Source of the DNA: CAIOSQ01 sp044359885
GTDB taxonomy: Bacteria > Pseudomonadota > Alphaproteobacteria > CACIAM-22H2
DNA length: 17,986 nucleotides
Assembly: GCA_044359885.1 (NCBI GenBank)
Contig: JBIKLI010000045.1
Location: forward strand, 1-17,986
Reading direction: 5' to 3'
The notes beneath the pieces were generated by a model. That model worked only from the letters and a program-made list of their open reading frames with translations, had not been told where the DNA came from and ran no database searches. How positions within the stretch are numbered: the stretch's first letter is position 1; each line of letters opens with the position of its first letter. A program made the position numbers and the translations under genes. This document shows, in pieces, positions 15,918 through 17,986 of the stretch.

Positions 15918-15958
15918 GGATTCACTCGATCGGCTGGATTGCGCGGACGGGCGGCCGG

Positions 15959-15986
15959 ATGATAGCGAACGACCGGGGCGATGCAA
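15959..15986 (-). promoter_or_regulatory. Candidate sigma70-type promoter for the zinc-finger/polA/peptidase run
   Basis: On the minus strand TTGCAT (15986-15981) and TATCAT (15964-15959) are 16 bases apart. The -10 matches five of six consensus bases, which is striking at this G+C content; the -35 matches three. It stands about 40 bases before ATG 15917 in the divergent gap. It overlaps the alternative upstream starts of the ABC ATPase gene, which argues for the downstream start of that gene. Confidence 0.45.
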
Positions 15987-15996
15987 TGAAGCGATC

Positions 15997-16000
15997 GGAG
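15997..16000 (+). promoter_or_regulatory. Shine-Dalgarno site deciding the ABC ATPase start
   Basis: GGAG is six bases before ATG 16007. The two in-frame ATGs upstream (15959 and 15986) have weaker or no such site, so 16007 is preferred. Confidence 0.5.
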
Positions 16001-16006
16001 CCGAGG

Positions 16007-16944
<938 letters not shown>

Positions 16945-16948
<4 letters not shown>

Positions 16949-17955
16949 CCATGCGCCCGGTCCTGTGGCTGGCGGCGATCGGGCAGTTGCTGCTCGCCGC
17001 CTGCGCCCCGACAGTGACAGGGCTGGGGCCGCCCGTGGCGATGCCCGCGATCGAAGCGCAGCGTTTCGTCGCGCGCGACGGCACGGCGCTGGCCCTGCGC
17101 CGCTGGCTGCCGGCCGAGACCCCGCGCGCGGTGGTCCTGGCGTTGCACGGCTTCGGCGACCATGCCGCCGCCTTCGACCTGCCGGCGACAGATTGGACCG
17201 CCAGGGGCATCGCCACCTACGCCTACGACCAGCGGGGCTTCGGGCGCTCGCCCACGCGTGGCCGCTGGCCCGGCGACGCGGCGCTGGTCGCCGACCTCGC
17301 CGACGCGCTGACGCTGCTGCGCGCCCGGCATCCGGCGACGCCGCTGTTCGTGCTCGGCGAAAGCATGGGCGGCGCGGTGGCGATGGTCGCCGCCGCGCGC
17401 GGCGCGCTCGAGGCGGCCGACGGCGTCGTGCTCTGCGCCCCGGCCGTGCGCGGCAGCGCCGCGATCGGACCGGTCGGCAGCTTCGTGCTGCGCGCGCTCG
17501 CCCATAGCGTGCCCTGGCTGGCCGGTCCCTCGGGCGGCCAGGGCTTCCGTCCGACCGACAACGACGCGGTGCTGCGCGCCTGGGCCGCCGATCCGCTGAT
17601 GCTGCGCAACGCGCGCGTCGACATGGCCTGGGGCCTGCTGGAACTGATGGACGAGGCGGTCGCCGCTGCCCCGCGCCTCGATCTGCCGATGCTGATCCTG
17701 GCAGGCGCGCGCGACATCCTGATCCCCGGCGGCGCGATGGCGCGCATGGTCGCCACCCTGCCGCCCGGCGGTGCGGACCGGCGACGCGTCGCGGTCTACG
17801 AGAATGGCTGGCATCTGCTGCTGCGCGACCTCGACGCCGCGCGGGTGCGCGAGGACGTCGCGCATTGGATCCTGAACGGGACGCAGCCCGCCGCCGCGAC
17901 CCTGCCCTCCGGCGCCGACCACCCCGACATCCTCGCCCGCAACGGCCTGCGCTGA
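16945..17955 (+). CDS. Lipoprotein alpha/beta hydrolase (monoacylglycerol lipase/lysophospholipase-like)
   Basis: The 336-residue product has a short signal peptide ending in the lipobox LAAC, with C20 as the lipidated cysteine. Alanine follows it, which predicts outer-membrane sorting if E. coli-like rules hold. The remainder is a hydrolase_4/PldB-type alpha/beta hydrolase: oxyanion region ALHGFGDHAAAF (about 66-77), YDQRGFGRSPTRG, nucleophile S140 in LGESMGGAVA, D257 in LAGARDILIP and H290 in NGWHLLLRD. Such enzymes cleave monoacylglycerols, lysophospholipids or similar esters, here probably in the periplasm. The lid region (about 165-240) is of normal size. The start ATG 16945 overlaps the stop of the ABC ATPase gene, so the two are likely translationally coupled. 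The last 31 bases of the window, after the stop, show nothing recognisable. Confidence 0.88.
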
Positions 17956-17986
17956 CCGGCCGTCGCGCGTCAAGGGCTTGCCCCCA

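Overview
The window is about 18 kb of very GC-rich DNA (roughly 70% G+C by eye). It is densely packed with genes, and many neighbours share an ATGA stop/start overlap. A complete-looking System I cytochrome c maturation cluster, a CHCC zinc-finger protein of the NDUFS6 type beside polA, a DUF2333 protein and a class I aspartate-type aminotransferase together point to an alphaproteobacterium, possibly Rhodospirillales-like. That placement is inference from gene content only.

Layout. Positions 1-5430 (+) hold the cytochrome c maturation operon: the 3' end of ccmB, then ccmC, ccmD, ccmE, ccmF, ccmG, ccmH and ccmI. CcmB and CcmC belong to the heme-handling machinery, CcmD assists the heme-loaded CcmE, CcmE carries heme covalently, CcmG and CcmH keep apocytochrome cysteines reduced, CcmI presents the apocytochrome, and CcmF ligates the heme. 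A Bcr/CflA-type MFS exporter follows at 5476-6687 (+). Converging on it from the minus strand are a DUF2333 membrane-anchored protein (6707-7672) and, upstream of that, the decayed remains of a CocE/NonD-family serine hydrolase (7749-8745).

From 8886 the plus strand carries a putative 2-oxoglutarate/Fe(II) oxygenase and then a PLP-dependent aminotransferase (9694-10896), which ends in front of a strong hairpin. The minus strand from 15917 down to 11006 is a second operon: a small CHCC zinc-finger protein, DNA polymerase I (all three activities apparently intact) and an S9-family prolyl-oligopeptidase-like peptidase. Divergent from it, an ABC-2-type ATPase and a lipoprotein alpha/beta hydrolase overlap by four bases (16007-17955, +).

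Most of the window is ordinary housekeeping sequence. I did not find a convincing new multi-gene system, nor any mobile element, CRISPR array, tRNA or rRNA. The points that most merit a second look are the hydrolase relic, which has lost its catalytic serine and aspartate regions; the orphan-looking ABC ATPase coupled to a lipoprotein lipase-like enzyme; the zinc-finger protein linked to polA; the substrate-unknown oxygenase; and the two convergent-gene hairpins.
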